A stretch of 64,000 nucleotides of DNA. It comes from AP-15 sp963703855 (lineage in GTDB: Bacteria > Pseudomonadota > Alphaproteobacteria > ATCC43930 > CGMCC-115725). Below the pieces are notes generated by a model. It did not search any database and was not told where the DNA came from. It worked only from the letters and a program-made list of their open reading frames with translations. The stretch spans positions 620,001-684,000 of the forward strand of contig CAVPFW010000022.1 in the NCBI GenBank assembly GCA_963703855.1. Direction: 5' to 3'. Positions within the stretch are counted from its first letter, which is position 1. The number at the start of each line of letters is the position of its first letter. This document shows positions 56,547-64,000 of the stretch, piece by piece. Position numbers and translations under genes: made by a program.

Positions 56547-56762
56547 CTATTCCTCTTCAGGGGGAACCAAGGGTTTGAATCCTTCTTCCCCGGTGAGTGA
56601 GTCACGTCTCACCAGTGAATTCCATAGGTACAGGCGGAGTAGCCCCTCCTCGATGACGGACACATGCTTTCTGCCAAGATCACCGGGCGCTGCGCCGTCG
56701 AAAAACTCCGAAAGGAATGGGGCCGATGCGGTGTGGGTAACCTCATCGGATGCTGCTCGCAT
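56547..56762 (-). CDS. Small hypothetical protein (71 aa)
   Basis: The minus-strand frame reads VTHTASAPFLSEFFDGAAPG, HVSVIEEGLLRLYLWNSLVR and ends with GFKPLVPPEEE. Amino-acid composition is protein-like and less Arg-rich than random antisense frames of this GC content. The ATG lies just after in-frame stops, so the N-terminus could be truncated. It lies between the IS256 copy and the amidohydrolase gene. Family unknown. The remaining ~170 bases up to 56934 hold the amidohydrolase promoter region and nothing else recognised. Confidence 0.4.
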   Translation of the reverse strand: MRAASDEVTHTASAPFLSEFFDGAAPGDLGRKHVSVIEEGLLRLYLWNSLVRRDSLTGEEGFKPLVPPEEE

Positions 56763-56934
56763 GGGCAGGGAGTACTACTTTCAGATGCCGAAATTTCACG
56801 CGCGTCCGATTTATTACCGGCTCCAAGGATGCGTGGATGGCATGGCTCACCCTTGTCGCATGCGGGCTTGGCGGGTGTTCAGCCGAAATAATCGGCGTAC
56901 AGTGACCACGATAACGCGGGAGCGGAGGGTTGCC

Positions 56935-58075
56935 ATGCTGTACCGCAGGATTTCGGCCGATTGCCATCTCGACTTGCCGTGGCTGCCGCCCGAGCTGTTC
57001 GTCTCGGAGGCGACGCGGGAGTTGAAAGAGCGCATGCCCTATGTCGAGGACGGCCCCGACGGGCTGCGGTGGGTCACCAAGGCCGGGATCACGATGGGCA
57101 TTCCCGGTGCGGTTGGCTCGGTCGGCGCGCCGTTCGTCCCGGGACAGAACTACCGCGTCGACAAGATGGCCGAAACCGGCCTCTACGACGCCGGCAAGCG
57201 CGGCGAGCGCCGCCCCGGCGACCCGCATCTGCAGAATCAAGGAGATGGAGAAGGACGGCGTCGACGCCGAGATCATCTTCGGCATCCTCGGCGTCGCCTC
57301 GCGCGTCCAGGATCACGCGGCGGCCAACGAGATGCTGCGCATCTACAACGACTGGCTGCGCGACTTCTGCAGCCATTACCCCGACCGGCAGATCGGGCTC
57401 GCCTGCCTGCCCTATGGCGACATCGACGCCGCCGTGGAGGAGATCCACCGGGTCGCCAAACTCGGCCTCAAGGGCCTCGAACTGTCGTGCTCGTGGGACA
57501 TGGAGCCGATGTGGCACCCGGTCTGGGAGCCATTATGGAAGGCGGTCAGCGACGTGCAATTGCCATTGCACTTCCACACCTTCCCATCGACGCCGCGCAG
57601 CGTGCGCGAGCAGGCCCCGCAGTCGTCCCGTCGCGCCGCGCAATTCACCGGCGTTGCCGGGTTCCAGATGAACCTGATCAACATCATCGCCGCGATCATC
57701 GGCGCCGGTGTGCTGGAGCGCTATCCGAACCTGAGGGTCGGCTTCGGCGAGAGCGGCATCGGCTGGATTCCCTACGCGCTCGACCGCATGGATTTCGAGT
57801 TCGAGGATCGCTTCCGCGACCTGATGAAACTGAAGCCCAGCGAGTATTGGCGCCGCCAGTGCCGCGCCACCTTCCAGTTCGACCGGATCGGCCCGAAATT
57901 GATCGACGAGATGGGGGTCGAGACCCTGATGTGGGGCTCCGATTACCCGCACCCCGACGGCGTCTGGCCGGAATCGACCAAATACATCGAGGAGCAGTTC
58001 GCCGGGCTCCCGGCCGAAACCATCCACAAGGTCACCTGCGAGAACGCCGCCAAGTTCTATGGTCTGATCAACTAA
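56935..58075 (+). CDS. Amidohydrolase family 2 (metal-dependent hydrolase/decarboxylase-like), frameshifted
   Basis: The ATG at 56935 has a GGAG.GGAGGG-type ribosome-binding site. The N-terminus is RRISADCHLDLPWLPPELFV, where the usual D.H.H metal motif reads DCHLDL. Near 57232 an extra base interrupts the frame; the next frame carries KEMEKDGVDAEIIFGILGVA, LKGLELSCSWD, LPLHFHTFPSTPRS (metal His pair) and the late MWGSDYPHPDGVWP with the catalytic Asp. The reconstructed length is about 380 residues, normal for the ACMSD/amidohydrolase 2 family of decarboxylases and hydrolases. The substrate cannot be told. The gene runs tail-to-tail into a truncated PEP-mutase-like gene. Confidence 0.82.
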
Positions 58076-58079
58076 AAAC

Positions 58080-58594
58080 CTCGTGTCTTCCAGCGTGGCA
58101 CCGGAAGCATCGCGGGCGTAGCACTGCGCCATCACCGCGAAATTCGGGTCGAGATCGTTCTTCATGTCGACCGCGGCGGGGTCGAGCGGCACGACCCCGA
58201 CGCCGGCGCTCTGGGTCTTGCGCTTGCCTTCGATCGGCTGGTCGTCGATCCGTATTCTGGCAATGCCGGCACGGATGCATTCGCGGATCATGCGGCGCAC
58301 GGCCATGATGTCGCCATGACCGGTGTCGCCGCCCATGATCACCGGGATCGGCAAGCTGTCGGTGATCCAGCCGGCGATCGTCACGCACTCGGTCATCGTC
58401 GCGGGGCCGACATCGGCCAGGCCGGTAAAGGCCCCCACCACCCCGCCGGTGCCGACAAACAATGCCTCGCAACCGGCTTTCTCCATGATCCGGGCGTGCG
58501 CCGCCGTCGGCAGGTGGAGGACTGCCAGGCCCCTGTCCCGGCGTCGCAGCAGATCCTGCAGCCGCGCCGCTGTCGATGGCGCCTTTTCCTTCAT
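58080..58594 (-). pseudogene. Isocitrate lyase/PEP mutase family protein, C-terminally truncated
   Basis: From the ATG at 58594 the frame reads LAVLHLPTAAHARIMEKAGC, EALFVGTGGVVGAFTGLADV, IPVIMGGDTGHGDIMAVRRM and IARIRIDDQPIEGKRKTQSA, the pattern of methylisocitrate-lyase/carboxyPEP-mutase-like enzymes. It stops matching after NFAVMAQCYARDASG, where roughly 110 more residues are expected. The sequence then becomes the reverse complement of the amidohydrolase 3-prime end. The gene was therefore cut by a rearrangement at about 58080-58100, which is not explained by a point error. Confidence 0.75.
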
Positions 58595-59189
58595 GACCTC
58601 GTCCCCAACTTTCGAGTCTTCCGGCCACCAGAAAATCGCGGATCGGCGCGCTGTAAGTCCCGACACGTGAGGATGGGCGCGTCGGGACGGAAATGTCGCT
58701 GCCTGTCGCGCGGCCTGACGGCAAAGAAGCCGCTGGCGGACTCCCCTATGCCGTTCGCGTGGCGCAATCAGCGGAGCGCGCTCGGCTGCGCTCGAGCCGG
58801 ATCTAAGCGGGCAAGTCCAGCTCATGGCCGCCGACAATTGGCGTCCGCAAACTCTGAGTTGCGACTGCATCGCGGGTGTGCGGTGCTGGGATATGGCCCG
58901 ACAGAGATATCGCCGCCGTTTGGCATCATGTCGGCACGGCCTGTTTCGCCAGATTTTGCCGTCGCAATTTTTCAGCCGCGCGCGATGTGTACGAAGCGAC
59001 TGCTTCACGCAATTCCGCCAGCGCCGTCACCGGCCGCCCGAAGGAGCGCGAGGCCATGATGCTTTTGCGGTCGGGGACGTCGCGCTCGAGATCGAGGGAC
59101 GCCACGCCGCGAGGAGATCCAGTCCCCTCCTCTTCTCTTTCTTCTAAGCCGACATTCCCCAGAGTAGCTCGTCATTCGTCCTAAAAGCG
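58595..59189. other. Intergenic stretch without a recognised gene
   Basis: About 600 bases. Frames on either strand are short, rich in Arg/Ala/Ser and look like noise. The first part is the likely former promoter of the truncated PEP-mutase-like gene. No RNA gene or repeat recognised. Confidence 0.3.
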
Positions 59190-59340
59190 TCAGCATAGCG
59201 TACCATCAGGGTGGCGAGCTTGGGCACTTTGGGCCTGAGCTGATCGCCCGACTTGGCGCCGTTGGGCTCGGGCCGTCTCGACATCCTCCCGGGACGAAGG
59301 CGATGGCGATGAAGTGCGTCCGAATAGGTGTACACTTTAC
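59190..59340 (-). pseudogene. IS256-family transposase remnant
   Basis: Minus-strand pieces in three frames read FIAIAFV, then EDVETARAQ, then DQLRPKVPKLATLM. Together they match the block (S.FI..AF.Q.D...A...W..VADQLRPK.PKLA.LM) found in the C-terminal half of IS256-type transposases. Only about 45 codons remain and every junction is shifted, so this is an old relic distinct from the IS256 copy at 55.1-56.5 kb. Confidence 0.6.
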
Positions 59341-59389
59341 GATTCCTGTAAAGACAGGGCACCCCGGTGCTGCTGAAACCGGGCTCATG

Positions 59390-59404
59390 GTTCTCTTTAT
59401 GTTC
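59390..59404 (+). promoter_or_regulatory. LexA/SOS box of the alphaproteobacterial type upstream of dinB
   Basis: GTTC-TCTTTAT-GTTC matches the alphaproteobacterial LexA operator GTTC-N7-GTTC exactly. It lies 23 bases before the chosen dinB ATG (59427), the correct place for repression. This predicts that dinB is induced by DNA damage. Confidence 0.8.
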
Positions 59405-59426
59405 GCAACATGATATGGTTCGAAGC

Positions 59427-60541
59427 ATGTTGCTGCGCAAGATCATCCATGTCGACATGGACGCGTTCTATGCGTCGGTCGAACAACGCGACGATCCGGA
59501 GCTTCGGGGCCGTCCGGTCGCTGTAGGCCACGGCGCCAAGCGGGGCGTGGTTGCGGCGGCCAGCTACGAGGCGCGCGCCTTCGGCGTTCGATCGGCCATG
59601 CCGTCGACCACGGCCATGCGCCGATGCGCGGAGCTGGTGTTCGTGCCGCCGCGCTTCGATGTCTATCGCGCGGTCTCGCGTCAAATCCAGGCCATCTTCG
59701 CCGACTACACCGCGCTAGTCGAGCCGCTGTCGCTCGATGAGGCCTATCTCGACGTGACCGAGAATCGGCGCGGTCTTCCGACTGCCTCGGCGACCGCAAA
59801 GGAAATCCGCGCGCGCATCCTCGAGGAGGCGCGCCTGACCGCGTCGGCGGGTATCTCCTATAACAAATTCCTCGCCAAGCTGGCCTCCGGCTATCGCAAG
59901 CCGAACGGGCAATATGTGATCACGCCCGAAATGGGTCCGGACTTCATCGCGGCGCTGCCGGTCGCGAAGTTTCATGGCGTCGGACCCGTGACGGCCGCGA
60001 AGATGCAGCGCCTCGGCATCGAAACCGGCGCGGACCTGAGAGCGAAACCGCTCGCTTTCCTGCAGCAGCATTTCGGCAAATCGGCCACATGGTATCTCGG
60101 CATCGCCAATGGCGAGGACGACCGCCCTGTCGTCGCCGACCGCCACGAAAGTCGTCCGGCTCCGAGACCACCTTCGAGCGCGATCTGACTGAGCCCGCCG
60201 AAATCGAGGCGGGCGTGCAGGCCATGGCGGACGATGTCTGGGCCTGGTGCGAGAAGGCGCAGGCTTTCGGTCGGACCGTGACGGTCAAGGTGAAGTTCGC
60301 GGACTTCCACCAGGTCACCCGAAGCCGCAGCTTCTCCGCATCTGTCACGCGGCATGATCTGTTGCGCCAGGCGAGCGTCGAGCTCGTACGCACGCTCTTG
60401 CCCACCGCCAAGGGCATCCGGCTGCTCGGCGTCACCGTCTCCAATTTCGACGAACCGCCCGCCGACATCGCCGGCGAGCTGCCTCTCTTCGCCGGCAAGG
60501 CTGCGATCCCGGGCCCGTCCGACACTGAATCTGCGGTCTGA
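59427..60541 (+). CDS. dinB: DNA polymerase IV (Y-family), frameshifted
   Basis: Error-prone translesion polymerase. Motifs: KIIHVDMDAFYASVEQRDDP (first catalytic Asp), YEARAFGVRSAMPS, then PLSLDEAYLDVTENR (second Asp/Glu pair) and the helix-hairpin-helix FHGVGPVTAAKMQRLGIETG. Near 60155 the frame breaks; restoring one C (CCC for CC) gives DRPRKSSGSETTFERDL and the little-finger domain to the TGA at 60539-60541. The reconstructed length is about 371 residues. An upstream in-frame ATG at 59415 is possible. A LexA box precedes it and a truncated DUF763 gene follows. Confidence 0.9.
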
Positions 60542-60558
60542 AGGGCCGCTGAGCCCTG

Positions 60559-60897
60559 ATGGCGCACCGAGCGGGCAGTGCAGACCTTCCGCTCCACGGC
60601 GGCCGCGTGCCCAAGTGGCTTGCTGACCGGATGACCCGCCTGGGCGCGGTGATCACCGAGGCGATCGTCCACGAATACGGCCGGGACGAGCTGCTGCGCC
60701 GGCTCGCCCATCCCTTCTGGTTCCAATCCTTCGGCGCCGTGATGGGGATGGATTGGCATTCCTCCGGCATCACCACCGATCCCCTGCGCCTCGGCACATG
60801 CCGGCCGCGCTCTTGGTGCTTTCGCGCGAGAAACCTGGCCGGGCCAGCACCCCGTCAGTTGGCTAAGCCGCTGATGCAGGGAAGACACGACCTGTAG
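60559..60897 (+). pseudogene. DUF763 protein, truncated to its N-terminus (112 aa)
   Basis: The sequence RAGSADLPLHGGRVPKWLAD, RLGAVITEAIVHEYGRDELL and HPFWFQSFGAVMGMDWHSSG is the start of a DUF763 protein, a family of about 400 residues of unknown function. After GITTDPL the sequence loses similarity and ends at a TAG-type stop at 60895-60897. Roughly three quarters of the gene is missing, so this is a truncation by recombination. It is 17 bp after dinB. Confidence 0.7.
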
Positions 60898-60938
60898 TAT
60901 CCTTGGGATATCAACCTGGGAAGCGAAGGCTCCAGAGC

Positions 60939-61311
60939 ATGAGCGATCAATTTGAGGGTGGCTGCCTATGCGGTGCCGTGCGCTTCGTGGCGACCGGTCG
61001 ACCGGAATCGGTGGCGTGGTGCCATTGCCAAAGTTGTCGAAAACACAGCGGGGCACCCGTTTCCGTCTTTGTGGCATTCAAACGCGCGGCTTATGTCGTT
61101 ACCAAAGGTGAGATAGCCAAGTTCAATTCGTCGCCCGGCAGGTTGCGGGGCTTCTGCGCCAGGTGCGGGTCGACATTGACCTGCGAAGGAGAAGAATTCG
61201 CCTGAGACGCATTTCCATGTCGGTGCATTCGATCAAGCCGCGCGACTTCAACCGACGAGGCACATATTCCCGGAAGAGCGCTTGCCGTGGTTACACCTAG
61301 GCGACACTTAG
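60939..61311 (+). CDS. GFA-family (glutathione-dependent formaldehyde-activating-like) zinc protein, frameshifted
   Basis: Start MSDQFEGGCLCGAVRFVATG with the first CxC zinc ligands, then AWCHCQSCRKHSGAPVSVFV (CxxC) and RGFCARCGSTLTCEGEEF (last CxxC pair). The frame stops at 61205, but shifting by one base near 61203 gives ETHFHVGAFDQAARLQPTRH and FPEERLPWLHLGDT, the normal GFA ending with its conserved H..V..FD and E..PW. The reconstructed length is about 124 residues. GFA-fold proteins are mostly of unknown activity. Confidence 0.8.
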
Positions 61312-61329
61312 GATCACCAGCCCCGGCGT

Positions 61330-61602
61330 TGCTGTGGCGCTTCGCGACATCGGCAGTACGCTTCTATGGGACGATCGCCAACACGCCGAACTCGATGCGA
61401 ACCCTGTGCAAGAAGCTGTCGCGGGACGGGCAACACCTCCATTTTTGCCACGAGGCCGGCCCGTGCGGGTATGGCGTGTACCGGCAGTTGACGCGGCTGG
61501 GACATCGCTGTGAGGTAGTGGCGCCGGCGCTGATCCCGCGCAAGGTCGGCGACCGGGTGACCATCGCTCGTCGACGCAAACCGGCGCAAAACTCTTTATC
61601 GT
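61330..61602 (+). pseudogene. IS110-family transposase fragment
   Basis: AVALRDIGS (one frame) joins VRFYGTIANTPNSMRTLCKK in the next, then LHFCHEAGPCGYGVYRQLTR and CEVVAPALIPRKVGDRV. This is the N-terminal DEDD-domain region of IS110 transposases, which normally continue KTDRRDA..LAR. Here it breaks into unrelated sequence after GDRVTIARRRKP. It lies upstream of, and in frame with, the oxidoreductase gene, so a gene finder may wrongly fuse them. Confidence 0.8.
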
Positions 61603-61655
61603 TGATTAGCAGCATGAGCCCGGAGCGCCGGATCAGGCATATCGAAGGGGATGAC

Positions 61656-62672
61656 ATGAAAGCCTATTGTATTGCCCACTTCGGCAGCGTTGACGGCGTC
61701 GTGTTGCGGTCGCGCGACGATCCGCGGCCGGGCACGCGGGAAATTCTCGTTCGGATACGCGCGACCTCGCTCAACTACCGCGATTTGATGGTGCTGAAGG
61801 GTGGCGGGCGCGGTCCCACCAAGGTGGGCGTCGTGCCGCTCAGCGACGGTGCCGGCGAGGTTGTCGCACTCGGCGATGGCGTCACGCGGTTCGCGGTTGG
61901 CGACCGGGTTATCGGTTGTTTTCACCCGCGCTGGTTCGGCGGCCCGATCAAGGCGGATTACCTGACCGACCGGCTCGGCGCCAACCTCGACGGCATGCTC
62001 GCGGAATACGCGGTGGTCAGCGACGAGGCGGCCGTCCCGGTGCCCGGCGATCTGTCGTTCGAGGAGGCGGCGACCCTGCCATGCGCCGCGGTGACCGCCT
62101 GGGCAGCGTTGACCGGCCATCGCGGCGTAACCGCCGGAGACACGGTGTTGACCCAAGGGTCCGGCGGGGTCTCGATTTTCGCGCTCCAATTCGCGTGCCT
62201 GCTGGGCGCTCAGGTGATTGCGACCACTTCCTCGGCGGAAAAGGTCGAACGGCTCAAGGCGCTCGGCGCGGCCGCAGTGATCAATTATGTCGAGACGCCG
62301 GACTGGCACGAGGAAGTCGGCAGACTTACCTGCGGCAACGGCGCCGATTGCGTGGTCGAGATCGGTGGACCGGGGACGTTGACGAACTCCATCAAGGCGC
62401 TCGCCGTCGGCGGCCACATCAGCCTGATCGGATCGAGCCTGTCGCGATCCGGCATCATGCTCGATCCGCTCCTGCTGGGCGGGCGCGGCATGAGTCTCGG
62501 TTCGATCAGCGTCGGCAGCCGAGCCGATTTCGAGGCGATGAACCGGGCAATCGCATTGCATCGACTGCGCCCCGTCATTGACCGGGTATTCCCGTTCGAA
62601 GAGGCGCCGGCCGCCTACCGCCACTTCGAGAGCCGCGCCCATTTCGGCAAAGTCGTCATCAGCCATGGCTGA
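61656..62672 (+). CDS. MDR-superfamily NAD(P)-dependent quinone oxidoreductase-like alcohol dehydrogenase (338 aa)
   Basis: Start MKAYCIAHFGSVDGVVLRSR. The GroES-like half has ILVRIRATSLNYRDLMVLKG and VPLSDGAGEVVALGDGVTRF, and lacks the Cys/His set of structural zinc ligands. The Rossmann half has TVLTQGSGGVSIFALQFACL (dinucleotide loop) and VIATTSSAEKVERLKALGAA. I chose the ATG at 61656 because the upstream in-frame sequence is an IS110 relic. Zinc-independent medium-chain reductase; substrate unknown. Confidence 0.88.
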   Translation: MKAYCIAHFGSVDGVVLRSRDDPRPGTREILVRIRATSLNYRDLMVLKGGGRGPTKVGVVPLSDGAGEVVALGDGVTRFAVGDRVIGCFHPRWFGGPIKADYLTDRLGANLDGMLAEYAVVSDEAAVPVPGDLSFEEAATLPCAAVTAWAALTGHRGVTAGDTVLTQGSGGVSIFALQFACLLGAQVIATTSSAEKVERLKALGAAAVINYVETPDWHEEVGRLTCGNGADCVVEIGGPGTLTNSIKALAVGGHISLIGSSLSRSGIMLDPLLLGGRGMSLGSISVGSRADFEAMNRAIALHRLRPVIDRVFPFEEAPAAYRHFESRAHFGKVVISHG

Positions 62673-62736
62673 CCGGGCCCGACCGCGGGCGTAGTTCGTG
62701 CATGGGCGATCATCGAGGGCGAACCGGAGCACCACC

Positions 62737-63150
62737 ATGACCACACCGCAGCCCATCTCGTTCGTCGCCGCCACAGGCGATTTCGCGGCCGGCAAGGACA
62801 CGCCGCGCGACCTCCTCGAACGCTGTCTCGCCCGTATCGAAGAATTCGACCGGCCGTCGGTGCCTTTGTCTGCCACGACATTGCTGCGGCGCGCGCAGCG
62901 GCGGACCGGTCTGCCGAGCGCTGGCGGGCCGGCCAGCCGCTATCGCCGATCGATGGGATGCCGCTCGGCGTCAAGGACATCATCGAAACCGCCGATATGC
63001 CGACTGAACAGGGCTCGCCGCTGTTCGTCGGCTGCCGCACCGGCCGCGATGCAGCAAGCGTCGCGGCGCTGCGCGAGGCCGGCGCCGTTATCCTCGGCAA
63101 GGTGGTGACGACGGATTTTGCCTCGACCGAGCCGCGCGGCACCCGAAATT
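62737..63150 (+). pseudogene. Amidase-signature protein, N-terminal fragment
   Basis: MTTPQPISFVAATGDFAAGK and DLLERCLARIEEFD start an amidase. After a missing G near 62862 the next frame reads AVGAFVCHDIAAARAAADRS, DGMPLGVKDIIETADMPTEQ (catalytic Lys) and AVILGKVVTTDFASTEPRGT. The match ends at about 63145, just before where the Ser-rich GGSSSGS motif should be. The catalytic Ser residues are therefore absent and the gene is dead. Confidence 0.75.
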
Positions 63151-63366
63151 GTCCTCTTGTGGGGTTCGCATGGTCGATTAAAGTCGCGGCGGCTGCCCCA
63201 AGAATGGCTGGCGGCCATTCCGGCCCACCAACGCGCGCCATACCGATCATGCCGGACATCCCTGGCCTCGGCAGCTTTGTTGGCACGCCCACGCACTCTG
63301 TTGACTCTGTCCGAACTGTCTTTCATGTTTCGCGAAGTATTTTTCAGCTTCGGACCAACACGCACC
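63151..63366. other. Junction region between the amidase fragment and the CinA-like gene
   Basis: Sequence of unknown origin, possibly another mobile-element scar. One forward frame reads RRLPQEWLAAIPAHQRAPYR and continues into the CinA-like start, but I cannot assign it. No repeat or terminal motif is clear. Confidence 0.3.
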
Positions 63367-64000
63367 ATGAGCCCGTTGGACGCCGCGTGGCAACAATTGA
63401 TCTCCGCATTGCACGCGTCCGGTCGAAAGGCTGCACTCGCGATCACTGGGGGCGGTAGTGGGGCGGTCGGTGAGTTGCTGCGTGTTCCCGGCGGCTCCCG
63501 GCTGCTGATCGAGGCGCAGGTTCCCTACGACGCGCTGGCGCTTGCGACGTTTCTCGGCTTTGCGCCGGCGCAGGCGTGCAGCTCCGACACCGCAATCGCG
63601 ATGGCACAAAGCGCACGGTCACGCGCCGCCAGGCTGGTGCCGGCGGGCACCGATCTGGTCGGCCTCGGTGCTACGGCGGCGCTGGTGAGCGATCGCCCGC
63701 GTAAAGGCGAGCATCGATTTCACATCGCGTTCGCCAACTCCGCCGGCATCGCGCACTGCACTTGCGTGATGGCCAAGGGCCGACGTGATCGCGCCGCTGA
63801 AGAAGACCTCGTTTCGCGCGCGATCGTCCTGTGGCTGGCCCGCGCATGCGGGATTGCCGCAGCGTCGCCGCGCAGCCTGCTCGACGCGGATGAACATTAT
63901 GCGGAGACGGTCGTCGCGGCCGTGGATAGGATCGATCAGCTCTTGGCGGGCGAACTCGATCGCGTCACGGTCCAGCCCGATGGCCAAATGATGCTGTCGG
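63367..64000 (+). CDS. CinA-like (pyridine-nucleotide amidase fold) protein, partial at window end
   Basis: From the ATG at 63367 an open frame runs to the last base. It reads LDAAWQQLISALHASGRKAA, LAITGGGSGAVGELLRVPGG, SRLLIEAQVPYDALALATFL and then ACSSDTAIAMAQSARSRAAR and FANSAGIAHCTCVMAKGRRD. The TGG.SGA...LL..PG.S....E..VPY pattern is that of the CinA-like N-terminal domain found fused to a nucleotidyltransferase domain in some bacteria and plants. The predicted nucleotidyltransferase half would be past the edge. The frame is unbroken and codon use is like that of the window's conserved genes, in contrast to the debris before it. Confidence 0.7.
   Translation, partial: MSPLDAAWQQLISALHASGRKAALAITGGGSGAVGELLRVPGGSRLLIEAQVPYDALALATFLGFAPAQACSSDTAIAMAQSARSRAARLVPAGTDLVGLGATAALVSDRPRKGEHRFHIAFANSAGIAHCTCVMAKGRRDRAAEEDLVSRAIVLWLARACGIAAASPRSLLDADEHYAETVVAAVDRIDQLLAGELDRVTVQPDGQMMLS

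Noticed and set aside
56539..56934. A 130-residue N-terminal extension of the amidohydrolase
   Set aside because: Not protein-like, and the ATG at 56935 has a strong ribosome-binding site and starts at the conserved region.
61287..62672. A single 461-residue protein covering the IS110-like region and the oxidoreductase
   Set aside because: The first ~120 residues match an IS110 transposase, not an oxidoreductase; the frames join by chance.
1..64000. CRISPR arrays or rRNA genes
   Set aside because: No spaced direct repeats of 25-40 bp and no rRNA signature sequences were seen; the only tandem repeat is inside topA.

Overview
This is a high-GC (roughly two-thirds G+C by eye) chromosomal window that reads as an alphaproteobacterium, most like the Rhodospirillales. 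The clues are a Tad/Cpa pilus locus in alphaproteobacterial order, an aspartate carbamoyltransferase paired with an HxH-less dihydroorotase-like partner, a B12-dependent ribonucleotide reductase, a gatCAB operon and a GTTC-N7-GTTC LexA box in front of dinB.

Layout. 0-9.1 kb: Tad pilus assembly genes cpaA(end)-cpaB/cpaC-cpaD-cpaE-cpaF-tadB-tadC, with tadD converging from the other strand. 9.4-17.2 kb: a SnoaL-like exported protein, a GNAT acetyltransferase, alaS, and a methyltransferase plus GT2 glycosyltransferase pair divergent from a multi-pass membrane glycosyltransferase-like protein. 17.2-18.8 kb: a decayed block with an RTX-type C-terminal module and broken TPR remnants. 19-31 kb: tenA, an MFS carrier, nrdJ, a DUF29 protein, plsC-ydcF and a complete branched-chain amino-acid type ABC operon (livK-M-H-F-G order along the + strand, transcribed on the minus strand). 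31-49.9 kb: housekeeping genes (gatCAB, ruvX, an SPFH protein, vapBC, pyrB plus pseudo-pyrC, plsY, dprA, topA, rnr, an S41 protease, rpmG, a GST). 50-55.1 kb: an integrative element next to a 3-prime fragment of tRNA-Lys, with a tyrosine integrase, unrecognised genes and a primase/RepA-type helicase. It is cut by an IS256-family insertion sequence with imperfect terminal repeats (about 55.15-56.53 kb). 56.5-64 kb: a patchwork of an amidohydrolase, dinB, an oxidoreductase and a CinA-like protein, mixed with truncated genes and IS256/IS110 relics.

A recurring feature is the single-base frameshift: about twenty genes across the window, including the normally essential gatA, need a one-base correction to read through. 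Many of them look like loss of one base from a short C, G or T run. I infer that most are sequence or assembly errors, or much less likely a genome under heavy decay, so broken genes are annotated over their full reconstructed extent. By contrast, the truncations in the 58-63 kb block and the extra nonsense codon in vapC look like real decay.

Two dispersed palindromic repeat families lie between genes: one with CCCTCTCCC/GGGAGAGGG arms (four loci) and one with CGTCAT...ATCCACG arms (two loci). I saw no CRISPR array, rRNA operon or complete tRNA gene.
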